Positions 1-24,658 are shown, counted from the stretch's first letter. The stretch: 64,000 nt of DNA from Archivesica marissinica (GCA_014843695.1 CM026397.1:35933586-35997585), one strand, 5' to 3'. Notes: generated by a model not told the origin, from the letters alone. Program-made: numbers and translations.

Positions 1-15
1 CATTCAACTGTAGGT

Positions 16-164
<149 letters not shown>

Positions 165-170
<6 letters not shown>

Positions 171-760
171 TTTATTTATAGAGGGTGACCTAATTAGTTT
201 TGAACTAATCCTCCTTAGGGCCCTCTTCAATTTGTTAACACTATAGAATAAATGTACATACACAATAATTATAACATAGTTATGCCGTACAATATACATG
301 CATAATGTTGTACAATGTAACTTAAACAACAGCCTAAGTAAATCAGGTACTTTGATAGAAATACAAAACGACATAAGCATATTGATTTACAATCATTATA
401 TATATATAACTGTCTAGTGTCTACCAATTAAAACGTTGTATCCATACTTTACATTTTGTCTTGAATATATTTAAAGATCTGGATGTCTTAATTTCAAATG
501 GTAGACAGTTCCATATCTTTGGACCAGAGTATTCTAATGATTTCTTATACATTTCACATCTAGGTCTTGGAATATAGAGATCCATATTTGAAACATTTCT
601 CAATGTCATATCTGAAGTAACTGAATTGCAATGTCTTAATTGAAAATGTTCATTCAAATAATTCGGTACAAGATTGTTCATAATTTTGTATATTGTTACT
701 GCTTTTTGAAAAATAATCCGTTGGTCAAAAGTTTAAAATAATAGTGTTGGCATAATTATA
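165..760 (-). mobile_element. Non-LTR retrotransposon (LINE) 3' end
   Basis: The minus-strand frame at 681-421 encodes the C-terminus of a LINE ORF2: LYIPRPRCEMYKKSLEYSGP, then KIWNCLPFEIKTSRSLNIFK. It is followed by a 3' UTR ending in the GATA array. A related copy lies at 44090-44930. 5' truncated. Confidence 0.8.
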
Positions 761-819
761 ACGTTAAATCTGCTTACTGTACATATGTTTCTTAAACATT
801 AGCTATAAGATTTCGATTT

Positions 820-1085
820 AACCCATTCATGCCCAAGTAATTGACATGGATTGGTGAATGATAATTTTAGACCAATAAATTAATAAGAAAATTACCTTTG
901 GACCAGTTCATTTATCAAAATGGGTAATTTTATCTAAAAATAGCAATAATTATTACTGGCAAAAAGTGCAGATCCTGATGAGACGGCTCGTCACGAGCCG
1001 GCTCATCTGGATCTACACTTTTTATACGTCTATTTAGAGGCATGTAGTGTTGAAAGGGCTACGGCAATATGCTGAAAGGGTCAAT
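820..1085. mobile_element. TTAA-type MITE, family E (copy 1, degraded)
   Basis: Shares the E-family interior, with a central hairpin around ACGGCTCGTCACGAGCCGGC, and ends related to AACCCATTCA / TGAAAGGG. The right end is rearranged. Confidence 0.7.
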
Positions 1086-1593
1086 CCATTTTCGTAAAAT
1101 AAATACCAAGTCACAAACATTAATGATTTTACAGAATTTCAAAGCTACACATGCAAATAAATATCTATAACGGTACATGATTTTGGAAAGATAAGAATAA
1201 AGTTAGATAAATAAACACCTGTATACAGTATAAAAGGCAATAGAACCAAGCTTCCAGAACAAAATAAAAGCAATGGCTGTCCTGTCATGTCTCGTGCATT
1301 TAGATGATGTCAGGATGTAACAGAAATTCAAAAGTCAGTATGCAGAGCGCAATAACCATAACTCTACCATCATCAGTTTTTTCCATTAACTCCCCTTACA
1401 ATAATTTGATATTTTCTTTTCAGCAGCAGAACTGCTTTATTTATTTTGCAAACTGTAATTATGATAGCGAGGCAGAATACAAGAACCATAACTCTTGTCT
1501 CTTCTAGTTACTGTATTATCTCCCTTTTGTAATACTTCTGTAACCTTTCAAGTTATATATATGAAAGTGTATATATCTACAGGGAGAATAACT

Positions 1594-1745
1594 GACCAGT
1601 CGGTAGTCCAGTGGCCAAAACGTTGGACTGCGAATCCATGGATCACAGTTTCTATCCCCCATCTGTACCTAATTATATTAACACTCTTTCAGATAGGACT
1701 TTAATAGAACCAGATGAGACTTTGAAATGGGTCTATATTTCTTAG
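1594..1745 (+). mobile_element. tRNA-derived SINE, family A (degraded)
   Basis: The head resembles a tRNA (GGTAGTCCAGTGG A box; ATCACAGTTTCTATCCCCC B box), followed by the A-family body. Intact relatives are at 27204 and 45731. Confidence 0.6.
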
Positions 1746-2215
1746 AATACATCAACTTATATTAACTATAGCAGGGTCTATATCACATTCCAGTGAAAGT
1801 CGTGATAGCGCAGTGCATTATCCTCCAAAATCTAAAATGACTAATCTCTTCAGGAGGCGCTCTGATATGGACAACCGGTAGCGACGATAAATAAATGCAA
1901 AAACACACAATAAGATAAAGAATGTGATATAGTTTATACAAATTTATTTTAGCTCGATTGTGAAACAAGTTCGTACAACTTATATTAATCATGCTCGATA
2001 CCACATTCCTGAGGGTATCCATCGCCACGAGGGAGAGAGGAGGCAGTGTGGAATTTAAATGCCTTGCCTAAGGGCACAATAGTAACGGCTCCAGCAGGTC
2101 TCAAACATCGCGATTTGCGAACGTGCTACCACTGCGCTATCACGACTTTCACCGGAATGTGATATAGACCCTGCTATAGTTAATACAAGTTGATGTATTC
2201 TAAGAAATATAACAT
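1734..2215. mobile_element. Inverted-repeat SINE mosaic
   Basis: An arm of about 80 bases at 1734-1813 reappears inverted at 2130-2215. Between them a SINE B head is joined to a SINE A 3' tail (about 1815-1905), next to a minus-strand SINE B copy (about 1930-2140). Confidence 0.75.
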
Positions 2216-2629
2216 TCTGACATCATCAAACTCCGAGAAACAAATCCGGTAGGAAAAGTAACACAATATCTAGAAACAGCTCGACTATATCTATGAGGTA
2301 TTCCGTGGGTATAACCCTGCTACACAGGGCTACAAGCTTATATGATCACCTTCCGCTGCATGGGTGCACTGCTGGCTCGTTTACATTGTTTAGGGCGGAG
2401 CAATGGAGTCGAACGAATGATCAAGAGGTCTATGGAACAGAACAGAACAGAGGTAATTGTACTATATTGTAAACAAAATGGATTATTCGCATTCATACTA
2501 CATACAGTAGAGGCAGTGTTAGGTGCATAGTAAATATCTGTGCAATCTTACGGTAATATAAATATTTACCGGTAATTATCTAACGGTCAAATACGTCATC
2601 GAATTTCATTAGTTATGTTATATTTCGGG

Positions 2630-2872
2630 TTTTAATTTATACAAATTTATATTAGCTCGATTGCGAAACAAGTTATTACAACTTATATTAATCACTCTCG
2701 AGACCTCATTCCTGATGGAATCCATCGCCACGAGGGAGAGAGAAGAGGCAACGTGGAATTTAAATGCCTTGCCTAAGGGCATAATCGTAACGGCTCCAGC
2801 GGGGCTCGAACTCCAGACCTTTCGCACCTGAAGCGAACGCGCATCCACTGCACTATCACGACTTCCACCACT
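2630..2872 (-). mobile_element. tRNA-derived SINE, family B
   Basis: Minus-strand copy with tRNA-like head (GTGATAGTGCAGTGGATGCG A box, GGAGTTCGAGCCCC B box) and the family tail (CGCAATCGAGCTAATATAAA). Confidence 0.85.
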
Positions 2873-2889
2873 TTCGGGTTTTACGCCTG

Positions 2890-3122
2890 CATCAGCACCA
2901 TTTTGGGCTATATAGCCGGCGGGCAGTTTACATAACAACACCTTTCCTGGGCAGGCTCCAGCGGTTAACCAGTACTTGGGTGCACCAACCTCTGTAAGAA
3001 ACTGCCAACTTTTTCATATAAATGAGACACGGCCTGAGCGGGGCTCGAACCCGTGACCATCAGTGATGATAGGTTACAGTGGTATACAAGTCAGCAACCT
3101 TAACCACTCGACCACAGAGGTG
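2890..3122 (-). mobile_element. tRNA-derived SINE, family D
   Basis: The minus-strand head CTCTGTGGTCGAGTGGTTAA and B box ACGGGTTCGAGCCCCG look like a degenerate Ser/Leu-type tRNA. A close copy is at 18125-18365. Confidence 0.8.
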
Positions 3123-3139
3123 GACTCGAATTTCATTAG

Positions 3140-3305
3140 AAATTGTGTCATAAGGACACAATTGTAATGAAATTCCATGACTTAATTTCTAGAGTTTTCA
3201 GCTACAAAATTAATAAGAAAAACACATTGTTGAATTGTCATCTGCTGCAGTTATTTGAACTATCTATAGCCTTTATTTTACCCAGCATGCAAAGAGTTAA
3301 ATTGA
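3140..3305. repeat. Dispersed repeat, family L (MITE-like, right end)
   Basis: About 160 bases match 62048-62215, ending in CCAGCATGCAAAGAGTTA. The left terminal repeat seen at 62018 is missing. Confidence 0.65.
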
Positions 3306-3629
3306 TTAATAAATTCATACACCTGTAACATTGTGATACATTAAAACAATTATTCCTTCTGTTAATGATATTATAACCCTGCATAAACATGTGAATTCAA
3401 CAAGCTACATGCAAAGAGTCTTTGATCTCAACATCAAAGGAAGAGACAACAGTTTGAAAGCAGCCTCTGTTCAGCCAACAGATAAGGATGTGATGCCCTA
3501 TAGACCTATTTCAATGACACAAATGATATAAATAACCATGGTAACTTTTGACTTGGCACAGGAGCAACATGCTGGCAGTTTTAGCAGCCCTGCTGGGTAC
3601 ATTTCAACTGCCAATAAATCAACCATTTG

Positions 3630-3920
3630 TGTGCGTTTTACGTTTATTTATCGTCGCTACCGGTTGCCCATATGAGCGACGCCTCCTGAAGAGATTAGTC
3701 ATTTTAGATTTTTGGAGGATAGTGCAATGATACAGACAGCGACCCATTCCAAAGTCTCCTCTGGTTCTTTTATATGCATGATGTACAACACCGACACGAG
3801 ACCTCGGTTTAAAGGCCTATCTGAAAGACTGTTAATTTTATTAGGGTCAAATGGGGGATCGAACCTGCGATCCCTGGATTATGAGTCCATCGTGTTACCA
3901 CTGGACTACAGATCCGCCTG
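3630..3920 (-). mobile_element. tRNA-derived SINE, family A
   Basis: Near full-length minus-strand copy from the GTTTATTTATCGTCGCTACC tail to the tRNA-like head ending at 3920. Confidence 0.88.
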
Positions 3921-3924
3921 TAAA

Positions 3925-4797
3925 TCAACCATTACTGCATCACATCAATGAATAATTACAACTTCTTGCAATATCGCAATTCTGATTGGCTGATTCAACC
4001 CATATGATCGCCATTCATAATCCAATGAATTGCAAAATGATTCTATTCTCAACATTCTAGTAGAAAATGTCAGTTCTTTACAACTAATTTGCATATAAAA
4101 ATTATTATAAAATGATACATAAAACAATTACGTTACGATATTTTGCATGGATTACAAAGTCAAACATATGATCCATGGTCCAATTCCTTATTTCAATTGT
4201 TGTAAATAACCATGTTAATGATAGAAAATAAATATGTTTAAACCAACCATATGATCGTGTCTAGACACAAGGTGGATTACAATACGAGAGATGGCTACTT
4301 TGTACATGTAACACATAAAACTTCCACGACTCGAACAAATATACGTGGGTTCAACAGGTTTGACGCACCAACGTTTCACTGTATTTATTCAGTGTTGTTC
4401 TTTTTTTTTAAATATCGGAAAATAATGTAAAGTGTCGTTAAACGCAGATTAATTTAAGTTGGCCTAAAATCCCCGTTATTACAGAATGGGACAAAATGGC
4501 TTCCCAAACACTGCCTCTACATGTCCTTGTAGCTACTTAAAGCAACTCAGTTAGAAGTTCTATCTCTACAATGCACTGTTCTTACCGCAGCTATAAACCG
4601 TGCTTTTAACAAACTCACGCATCAATTTAACTAGAAATTATCTAGACTAATATTGCATACAATACTGAATAAACACATTAAGTGATAAATAAGCAATCAT
4701 GTTATGTACGAAGTAACATAAACAATAAAGCAGCATGCAGTTTAATTTCACGTTTACATTTCAAAATTAAGTTTCACAAATGTCCTGTTTTAGTGAT
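3925..4797. other. Intergenic, no gene seen
   Basis: AT-rich DNA without a convincing exon. 4180-4245 is a short dispersed repeat (3' tail AAATAAATATGTTTAAACCA) found again at 63205-63278 and partly at 60335. Confidence 0.6.
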
Positions 4798-5038
4798 TAA
4801 CCCTTTCAACACCACAGGCCTCTAAATAGGCTTACAAAAAGTGTAGATCCAGATGAGCCGGCTCGTGACGAGCCGTCTCATCAGGATCTGCACTTTTTGC
4901 CAGTGATATGACTATTTTTAGACATAATTACCCATTTTGATAAATGAACTTGTCCAAATGTGATTTTCTGATTCATTTATTGGTTTATGAATATCATGGA
5001 CCAGTCCATGTGAGTTACTTGGTGTTGAATGGGTTAAT
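4798..5038. mobile_element. TTAA-type MITE, family E (copy 2)
   Basis: TTAACCCTTTCAACACC at one end and GTGTTGAATGGGTTAA at the other, central GC-rich hairpin, no coding capacity. TTAA flanks plus CCC/GGG ends resemble piggyBac-type termini. Confidence 0.85.
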
Positions 5039-5169
5039 CAGATTATTCCAAGCTGATTAACAGGGTATATATATTATAAGGTCGTTTACCTCTAAATGAT
5101 CCTGGTAAGTAAAGAAACACTACTGATATCATTGGCCTGTAATCAAACATTCTCCGCTACAGTACGCAT

Positions 5170-5300
5170 ATCTATCACATGACATATTACTTGTATTCAG
5201 TGTAATACAGCCATCACATATTTTTTTATATGTACACACGTGTAATACAACAGGGAAGGATCCGATTGGTTGAGAGAATAATCCTTATAATTGGTAACTT
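5170..5300 (+). repeat. Dispersed repeat, family M (copy 1)
   Basis: Contains TTGTATTCAGTGTAATACAG, CACACGTGTAATAC and a motif ATCCGATTGGTTGAGAGAAT. Related copies are at 27040-27165 (same strand) and 26250-26360 (inverted). Confidence 0.55.
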
Positions 5301-6330
5301 TAAATTATGTATATTTATAGTTGAATTGTTACATAACATTAATGGTAAAACAAACTACGATTTAAATGAAGTCTCGTCGTAATTATGATGCTGTTTAAAA
5401 CATAAATATAACGCTGCTTTGAGTAGTGACGTCATGACAATTTAGTGACGTCAATAAGTGACATCATGACAATTTAGCTACATCATGACAATTTGCACTG
5501 ATACTTGACACCAAAATGAAAGTAGCAATGTTATTTTGTGCAACAATATGATTAAAACGAGCGCTATATGATGTGATAAAAAAGATCTTGCACTCCTGGT
5601 CATTTTTTCCCATATTTTATGAAACTCATATTGGAATTGTGCTATTGAACTCACAAAGGACTCGCTTAATAGTAAAATTCCATGAAATCACCACTCATGT
5701 AAAATCCTATATGTATGACTAATTGTTTGTAAATATGTTAAATGCATCTTAGAACTAGATAATTTGGTGTTTTTCACTTGTTTTCATATGAAATTATTCG
5801 AGCAGATAACATATTATAAAGTCAATGAGAAACTATGTGGAGGAGGTGTGGTTCTGCTCTATTATATTTACCATGATGCACCATTACCCGTTCAAAGATC
5901 AAATTCTGCAGATTCTACACCGCCTACTTTAGACTTTCATAAATACCATACTAATCATGAATTTATACAAATTATAGATACCGTAATAATCATAAATATT
6001 GAACAAATTATAAATACCGTACTAATCATAAATACCAAACAAATTATAAATACCGTACTAATTGCCGTCTGGAAAACGGACCACAGGAACTTGAGGTTTT
6101 ATCCATATTTTCTTATAATAGAGGGGGGTCCCAGTATAGAGATACAGGGTTATTGGTGCCATATGCATGGTTTTTAGTGCCTTATGAATAAAGTTCCTGT
6201 GAACAGTCATTAATCTAGGTCCTGTGTCAGTGCTTTACACTGTGGAACCAGGGAGCATTACAGTCAATGCACTTTTACTATCCCAGATAATAAAAATAAA
6301 CATAGACAACCACACACGGCCAGTCTTGAG
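5300..6330. other. Intergenic, no gene seen
   Basis: Contains short direct repeats (GTGACGTCA / CATCATGACAATTTAG around 5420-5500, and ATAAATACCGTACTAATC around 5940-6065). No exon is supported. Confidence 0.5.
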
Positions 6331-6337
6331 TTTATAG

Positions 6338-6535
6338 TGTGTGTGTTTTACGTTTATTTATCGTCGCTACTGGTTGCCCATATCATTTTGGAGGATAGTG
6401 CAATGATACAGACAGAGACACATTCTCCTCTGGTTCTTTTACGTGTACGATGTAAAGTACCGACACGAGACCTCGGTTTATAGTCCCATCTGAAAGATGG
6501 TTACTTTTATTAGAGTCAGATGGGGGTACACACAC
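6338..6535 (-). mobile_element. tRNA-derived SINE, family A (tRNA head missing)
   Basis: Minus-strand copy with the tail and body of family A but lacking the tRNA-like head and a short internal segment. Confidence 0.8.
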
Positions 6536-6692
6536 ATTGGTTTATAATGGTCTGTCCGAGCGACAGTAAGCTCATCTATGGAGTTCAAATGGAGTAAATT
6601 TGCATGAAAGCAGCTTTTTATTTTAATGTCTATGATGAATATTCAAAAACAGGGAGACAACTCTTTTAGGCACACCGGTCAATGGTCCCATA

Positions 6693-6938
6693 TTAACCCT
6701 TTCAACCCCACAGGCCTCTAAATAGGCTTATGAAAAGTGTAGATCCAGATGAGCCGGCTCGTAACGAGCCGTCTCATCAGGATCTGCACTTTTTTGCCAG
6801 TAATAATTATTACTATTTTTAGATAAAATTACCCATTTTGATAAATGAACTGATCCAAATGTAATTTTGTTATTAATTTATTGGTCTAAAAATATCATGG
6901 ACCAGTCCATGTCAGATACTTGGTGTTGAAAGGGTTAA
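6693..6938. mobile_element. TTAA-type MITE, family E (copy 3)
   Basis: Same ends (TTAACCCTTTCAACCCC / GTTGAAAGGGTTAA) and central hairpin as the copies at 4798 and 8106. Confidence 0.85.
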
Positions 6939-7071
6939 CTGACATGTCACTCCAATATCATAACCAATGCATGGGAGTAAAACACCATTCAAAGTTTATA
7001 TTACAACTGTGACCAACAATTGTTAGGACCTTATTTTAAATAATAGATACATTATGTAGATATATATATAC

Positions 7072-7255
7072 AGTCAAACCTGTCTTAAGCAGCCAGCCAA
7101 GGGAGTCAGAGAAAGTGGCTGCTTAGCACAGGTGGCTGCTTAATAGATGTTAAATATATAATAAAACGACCAAATGGGAATCTGGACACTGGCTGCTTAA
7201 TACAGGTTGGCTGCTTAATGGAGGTGACCACTAACGCAGGTTTGACTGTATATAC
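7072..7255. mobile_element. TA-flanked MITE, family H (copy 1)
   Basis: Terminal inverted repeats TACAGTCAAACCTG / CAGGTTTGACTGTA with flanking TA. The interior carries repeated TGGCTGCTTAA motifs. TA target and termini suggest a Tc1/mariner-type non-autonomous element. Confidence 0.8.
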
Positions 7256-7797
7256 ATGCTTGTATAAACATTCGCAAAGCAAAATAAGCCACATTCACTT
7301 ACTGTAAAAGCTCAGGAATGTGTTTATATGGCAAAGAGTTACCGGTATGTCTAAACCAGGCTACAAACATCTTTGCAACAATTTTAAACCATTGAAAATC
7401 TTTCATTTCTGACTGTGGATTATGGTTTTGATTTTGCAACAATAAACAAAGAATGCAGAATGAAACGTACAAGATTGTATATTAGAAATTAAGTTATACA
7501 TAACTAATGTTACTACTTGTCTCCAACTTACAAAATTAAATGCTTTATTTCGTTTTAACAACTTCCCTCACATATGGCAAAGAAAAATTGACTTCGCAAA
7601 TATCCGCAATTATCTGGATAACTGTAGCTTAGAAGACTGAAAAACTAGAATTGATAAGAAGCAATGAAGTGATGCTTGTACTGGAGCAGTAAGCAAAGTG
7701 AGGTATATGCATAATATGTAAAACGATTGATGTTACGAAGAAATCCGATCCTGGCAGTCAGTAGGGTTGTACGATATCAACATACACAATGTTTGTA
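7256..7797. other. Intergenic, no gene seen
   Basis: AT-rich DNA between two MITEs. No open frame with protein-like composition and no recognisable repeat. Confidence 0.5.
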
Positions 7798-8010
7798 TTA
7801 ACCCTTTGAACACTAGTGGCAAATAAAATCATTTTTGTAAACAGCATAGAGTCAGATCAGATGGCACAGGTCAGGCTCTATGCTGTTTGCTATTCAGAGA
7901 GTGGAGCTAAAACATTTGGCTGAATAGCAAACAACTTTTTGCCGCGGCAGATCTGGATCTATGTTGTTTGCAAATGTGATTTTATTTACTCAACAGCAGG
8001 CGAAGGGTTA
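7798..8010. mobile_element. TTAA-type MITE, family F (copy 1)
   Basis: TTAACCCTTTGAACACTAG at one end, GCGAAGGGTTAA at the other. The interior has the AACAGCATAGAGTCAGATCA hairpin arms also seen at 8861 and 13828. Confidence 0.8.
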
Positions 8011-8105
8011 ATTTGACAAAGTAAGTGACCTATTTACAGACTTAAATCGTGTCAGCAAATAGCAGTTTCATTGGAAAAAGTGTAACATCAAAAACAATGG
8101 TCTGT

Positions 8106-8347
8106 TAACCCATTCAACACCAAGTAACTGACATGGACTGGTCCATGATATTTTTAGACCAATAAATTAATAACAAAATTACATTTGGATCAGTTAATTT
8201 ATCAAAATGGGTAATTTGTTTTTTAAAAATAGTTATATTACTTGAAAAAAGTGCAGATCCTGATGAGACGGCTCGTCACGAGCCGGCTCATCTGGATCTA
8301 CACTTTTTTGTAAGCCAATGTAGTGGTCTGTGGTGTTGAAAGGGTTA
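8106..8347. mobile_element. TTAA-type MITE, family E (copy 4)
   Basis: TTAACCCATTCAACACC / GGTGTTGAAAGGGTTAA ends and central hairpin; opposite orientation to the copies at 4798 and 6693. Confidence 0.85.
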
Positions 8348-8858
8348 AAGACACAGACATATTTAGACTTTTATATGAACAATTTACTGGCTATAAACAT
8401 GTGCCCAGTAACTGCCAGGTGAAGTTTCTCTCCTAATTTACATCTTGTTATGCGGGTGTTGTTATTGAGCATAATATATGTGAACTCTGCATCTGTCAGT
8501 GACTTCCCAATACAGTTCAGTGAATGCCCTCACATTAGCTCTATGAATACACATGCTGTGATGTACTATCTGTGATAGCAAGCTTCAAACAGTACTTGAC
8601 CAAACAAAAACACGGACAGACAGACATAGAATGAACGGCTATATTATGTGTGTTAGACAGAGAATCCATAGGAAGGTGCAGTGGACCTTGTCTATGCTAG
8701 ATTTTCAGTAACGTTTTGCCCTTGGAGCCCCTTGTTATGAAGTGAGAACATGTGATGAGTGACCATCTCAACCATTAATACATGTCTGAACAGTTCCACA
8801 TCACATCAGAGATGTGACTCGGATATTATGATGTACGAGTACAAAGTGTCCGCCTGAT
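8348..8858. other. Intergenic, no gene seen
   Basis: No repeat family or exon recognised. Confidence 0.45.
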
Positions 8859-8860
8859 TA

Positions 8861-9347
8861 ACCCATTTCATTCTGGATACCGTTTAACCCATTTCATTCT
8901 GGATATATTTAAAGGCTTTTGCAAACAACATAGATCCAGATCAGCCGCAGCGTGATGCTGCGTGCTGATCAGGATCTATGTTGTTTGATGCATAGCCAAG
9001 TGTCTTAGCAAGATCATCTGAATAGCAAACAGCATAGATCCTGATCAGATGGCACGTTCCGTGGCGGTTGATCTGGCTCTATGTTCTTTGCAGATACCGT
9101 TTGAACGGTATCCAGAATGAAATGGGTTAAACAGTATTTGCAAAGAACATAGAGCCAGATCAACCGCCATGGAACGTGCCGTCTGATCAGGCTCTATACT
9201 GTTTGCTATTCAGATGATCTTGCTAAGACACTTGGCTATGTAGCAAACAACATAGATCCTGATCAGCAAGCAGCGTCATGCTGCAGCTGATCTGGATCTA
9301 TGTTGTTTGCAAAAGCCTTTAAATGTATCCAGAATGAAATGGGTTAA
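8861..9347. mobile_element. Head-to-head TTAA-type MITE palindrome, family F
   Basis: The left half (about 8878-9095) and right half (about 9098-9347) are near-perfect inverted copies meeting at CCGTTTGAACGG. Outer ends are TTAACCCATTTCATTCTGG / CAGAATGAAATGGGTTAA. Smaller hairpins lie within each half. Confidence 0.9.
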
Positions 9348-9516
9348 GTAGACATTATGCGGGAAGAGTAAGAGATACAGGTGGCAAAATGTTTTTTATA
9401 ACTATTACTGATACCGATATTTAAATCTTTCCCAATGCCTCTAGTAGAGATACTTGCGTATGGCTCCAGTTAAGCTAGACCAAATAGGGAGATCATGGTA
9501 GAAAAGGGAGAAACTT

Positions 9517-9662
9517 ATGGTATACATGAGAGAAGTTCATGGGGTATACAAGGGAGAAGTCCATGGCATACAAGGGAGATGCCGAGAAGTTTATGGTATA
9601 CAAGGGAGAAGATCATGGCTACAGGGGAGAAGTTCTTTGTATACAAGGGAGAAGTTTATTGA
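9517..9662. repeat. Imperfect minisatellite (about 22-27 bp)
   Basis: Repeats of variants of GTATACAAGGGAGAAGTTCA with irregular lengths. The open frame across it reflects the periodicity. Confidence 0.8.
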
Positions 9663-10139
9663 CTCATCAAAGGGTCCGCTATATATTATATATGAAAAAC
9701 GTCTTTTAACGCTTCTAGTTATAAACCAAAACGTTCAAATATTTAGAAAGATTAGTTACTGTAACTGTGTAAATACACAACAGTACGATCTATTAGATAT
9801 ATAACTTTTGCAAGGAGATTAATACTTCATATCAATTTTAAAAAGAATTTACAAGATGAACAGTTTTGTCTGAAATGTTTTTGAATTAATAAATAACAAT
9901 ATTTAAATTGAACTCTAAATTGAATTAAATTCTGAATTGCCCACGATTCCAGCTCTAGTAAATCTTGTGATCTCAAAAGGGCAAACAAATAGTCAGGTAT
10001 CCTCATACACTGCGCATTTGCTAATAATTATAATGAATGGAATGAAATTGATTTTAAAATTCTGCTTTTATTACGATTAATGGTATGTGAAAGAAAATCC
10101 ACTAGGCATAACATTGAATGTATCACTTTTGTGCTTCAT
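9663..10139. other. Intergenic, no gene seen
   Basis: AT-rich DNA with no exon or repeat family recognised. Confidence 0.45.
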
Positions 10140-10475
10140 AGAAATATGGTGGTGGTGGTTTTACATTTATTTATCGTCGCTACCGGTTGCCCATATATGA
10201 GCGACCCTACGTTTATTTATCGTCACTACCGGTTGCCCATATGAGCGACGCCTCCTGAAGAGATTAGTCATTTTAGATTTTTGGAGGATAGTGCAATGAT
10301 ACAGACAGAGACCCATTCTAGAGTTTCCTCTGATTCTTTTACGTGCACGGTGTAAAGCACCGACACAAGACTTCTGTTTAACGTCCCATCTGAAAGACTG
10401 TAAATTTTATTATGGTCAGACGGGGGATCGAACCTGCGATCTCTGGATAACCAGTCCAGCATGTTACCACTGAAA
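10140..10475 (-). mobile_element. tRNA-derived SINE, family A (duplicated tail)
   Basis: Minus-strand copy with a second partial tail at 10160-10205 (TTTATTTATCGTCGCTACCG), then a complete tail and body. The head ends near 10475. Confidence 0.85.
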
Positions 10476-10654
10476 TGTATGCCTATGTTTATGAAGATTT
10501 ATACAATCTATGCTCCAGCTGGTAATGTACAGTGAAACAAATGAACAAAAATCAACAACAGACTTTACTCAGTGTTTACATTTAAATAATACTATAATCA
10601 TTAATCATTGGCCCATAAGTTAATCAATTTAAAGCCCATGATGCGCTTACTTAA

Positions 10655-10897
10655 TTTATACTTCATTTATTTTACAACGATTGGAAAACAAGTTTTAACA
10701 ACTTATATTAACCACTCTCGTTGGCACGGATGAAATGTAAATGTGGTCATTCGTGTGGGAGGAAACCGGAGTACCCGGAGAAATCCACCTGTCCAATCTG
10801 GCGAGCACCGCACCATCTCACATACTTCCCGGTCCGAGGATCGAACCCGGGTTGCATTGGTGAGAAGCGAGCGCACTAACCACTGTGCTAGTGGGAC
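10655..10897 (-). mobile_element. tRNA-derived SINE, family C
   Basis: The minus-strand head contains GTTAGTGCGCTCGCTTCTCA and B box GGGTTCGATCC. The body includes GGGTACTCCGGTTTCCTCCC. The tail is shared with family B. Confidence 0.85.
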
Positions 10898-11106
10898 TTA
10901 GAATGTGCTGCACACAGAGATATTGTTTGGAGCGGATGAATTGTGATTATTCTCTTATATCACTTTTACAATAATAAATTTATCTCGCCATTTACGAAAC
11001 ATAACTGGTAGCATTAGTGTGGTTATGCTTTCATAACGGCAACGTTCACAAAACCTTTTCCATAGTTTGTCTGATTCTTAAAATGCACTTAAAAATTTAA
11101 TTTGAT

Positions 11107-11258
11107 TTTATCAGACACAAGGACTTTTTATTTTGTCAGACACAAGGACTTTTTATTTTGTCAGACACAAGGACTTTTTATTTTGTCAGACACAAGGACT
11201 TTTTATTTTATCAGACACAAGGACTTTTTATTTTATCAGACACAAGGACTTTTTGTCT
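11107..11258. repeat. 25-bp minisatellite, 6 units
   Basis: Near-identical tandem units beginning TCAGACACAAGGACTTTTTA. Confidence 0.95.
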
Positions 11259-11649
11259 GACATGTCAGGCGGTCCTACTGATTTCGGGAAGACTGTAATG
11301 GGAAACTGTTGAGACATGTATAAGCTACAAAAGTAACAGAACCTCTACAAGGAATGGTTTCTAGCTTGCAACGTATGAAATAGGCAAATTCACTTTGGAT
11401 TGAGGAATCTGAGACAGACACAGAATCACTGTCAGGTGATGTTTAGATACAGCATGGAAGATCCCAAATTATCCATACCCTGGCCGAACGCCCGTAAACC
11501 CGCGGCAAACCACCCGAACCTTCTTCAGTCCCGGGCCCTTAGAAATAATGGTAGATTGTTAGCATTGAGTTTTATTAATTGAATGTTAGTAAATAGTTTA
11601 CAAGACATTTGTATTATATTTTATCCACATTATACAACAGGCATAAATT

Positions 11650-12055
11650 TGAAAGCTGACAGTAGATACATTACATTGACAGGGCATTTAAGCTGACAGT
11701 AGATACATTACATTGACAGGGCATTTAAGCTGACAGTAGATACATTACATTGACAGGGCATTTAAGCTGACAGATGAATACGCTAACAGATAGCATTTAC
11801 ACTGAAAAGCTGACGTTTGAATAAACTAACAGACAGCATCTACACCGACAACCTGATGTACAAATATGCCAACAGACAGACTGATGTGTGAATACGCCGA
11901 CAGACAGATTTTACACTGGCAGGCTGATCTTAATACGCCGGCAAACTGCATTTACACTGACAGTCTGACATATGAATAAACTAACAGACAGCATTTACAT
12001 TGACAGGCTGACGTAAGACTAATTCGACAGTCAGCATTTACACTGACAGTGAACT
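11650..12055. repeat. 37-bp minisatellite (3 exact units) with a degenerate continuation
   Basis: Three identical 37-base units (GCTGACAGTAGATACATTAC and following) pass into 40-48-base degenerate units sharing CATTTACACTGACAG and CTAACAGACAG. Confidence 0.9.
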
Positions 12056-12290
12056 AAACAAGAATATTAAAACATTTAATCGTTACATTTGCAAAAGTGA
12101 TATCACATGACTGACATAGAATGTGCGTGGGAATACAAACACCACCAACTTAACTAGTATGAACACAAACAGACAGACAAACCTAAAATAACGTTATCTG
12201 CACGATCAGTTAATTCCTTATTTATATAATTGCCATCACCAACTCGTGTATAAATGAAACAGGTATATTACATCTGACTAGGCACACTGG

Positions 12291-24562
<12,272 letters not shown>

Positions 24563-24658
24563 CTGTAAGAAAGAGATACAGTCTAATAATTAAAACATAC
24601 AAAAATGCAATTATCAGTTTAATATATATAAAATTTATTAGAAATCCTCATCTTGTGT

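Noticed and set aside
5764..6177. 137-codon plus-strand frame
   Set aside because: Low-complexity middle formed by short direct repeats (ATAAATACCGTACTAATC); no domain.
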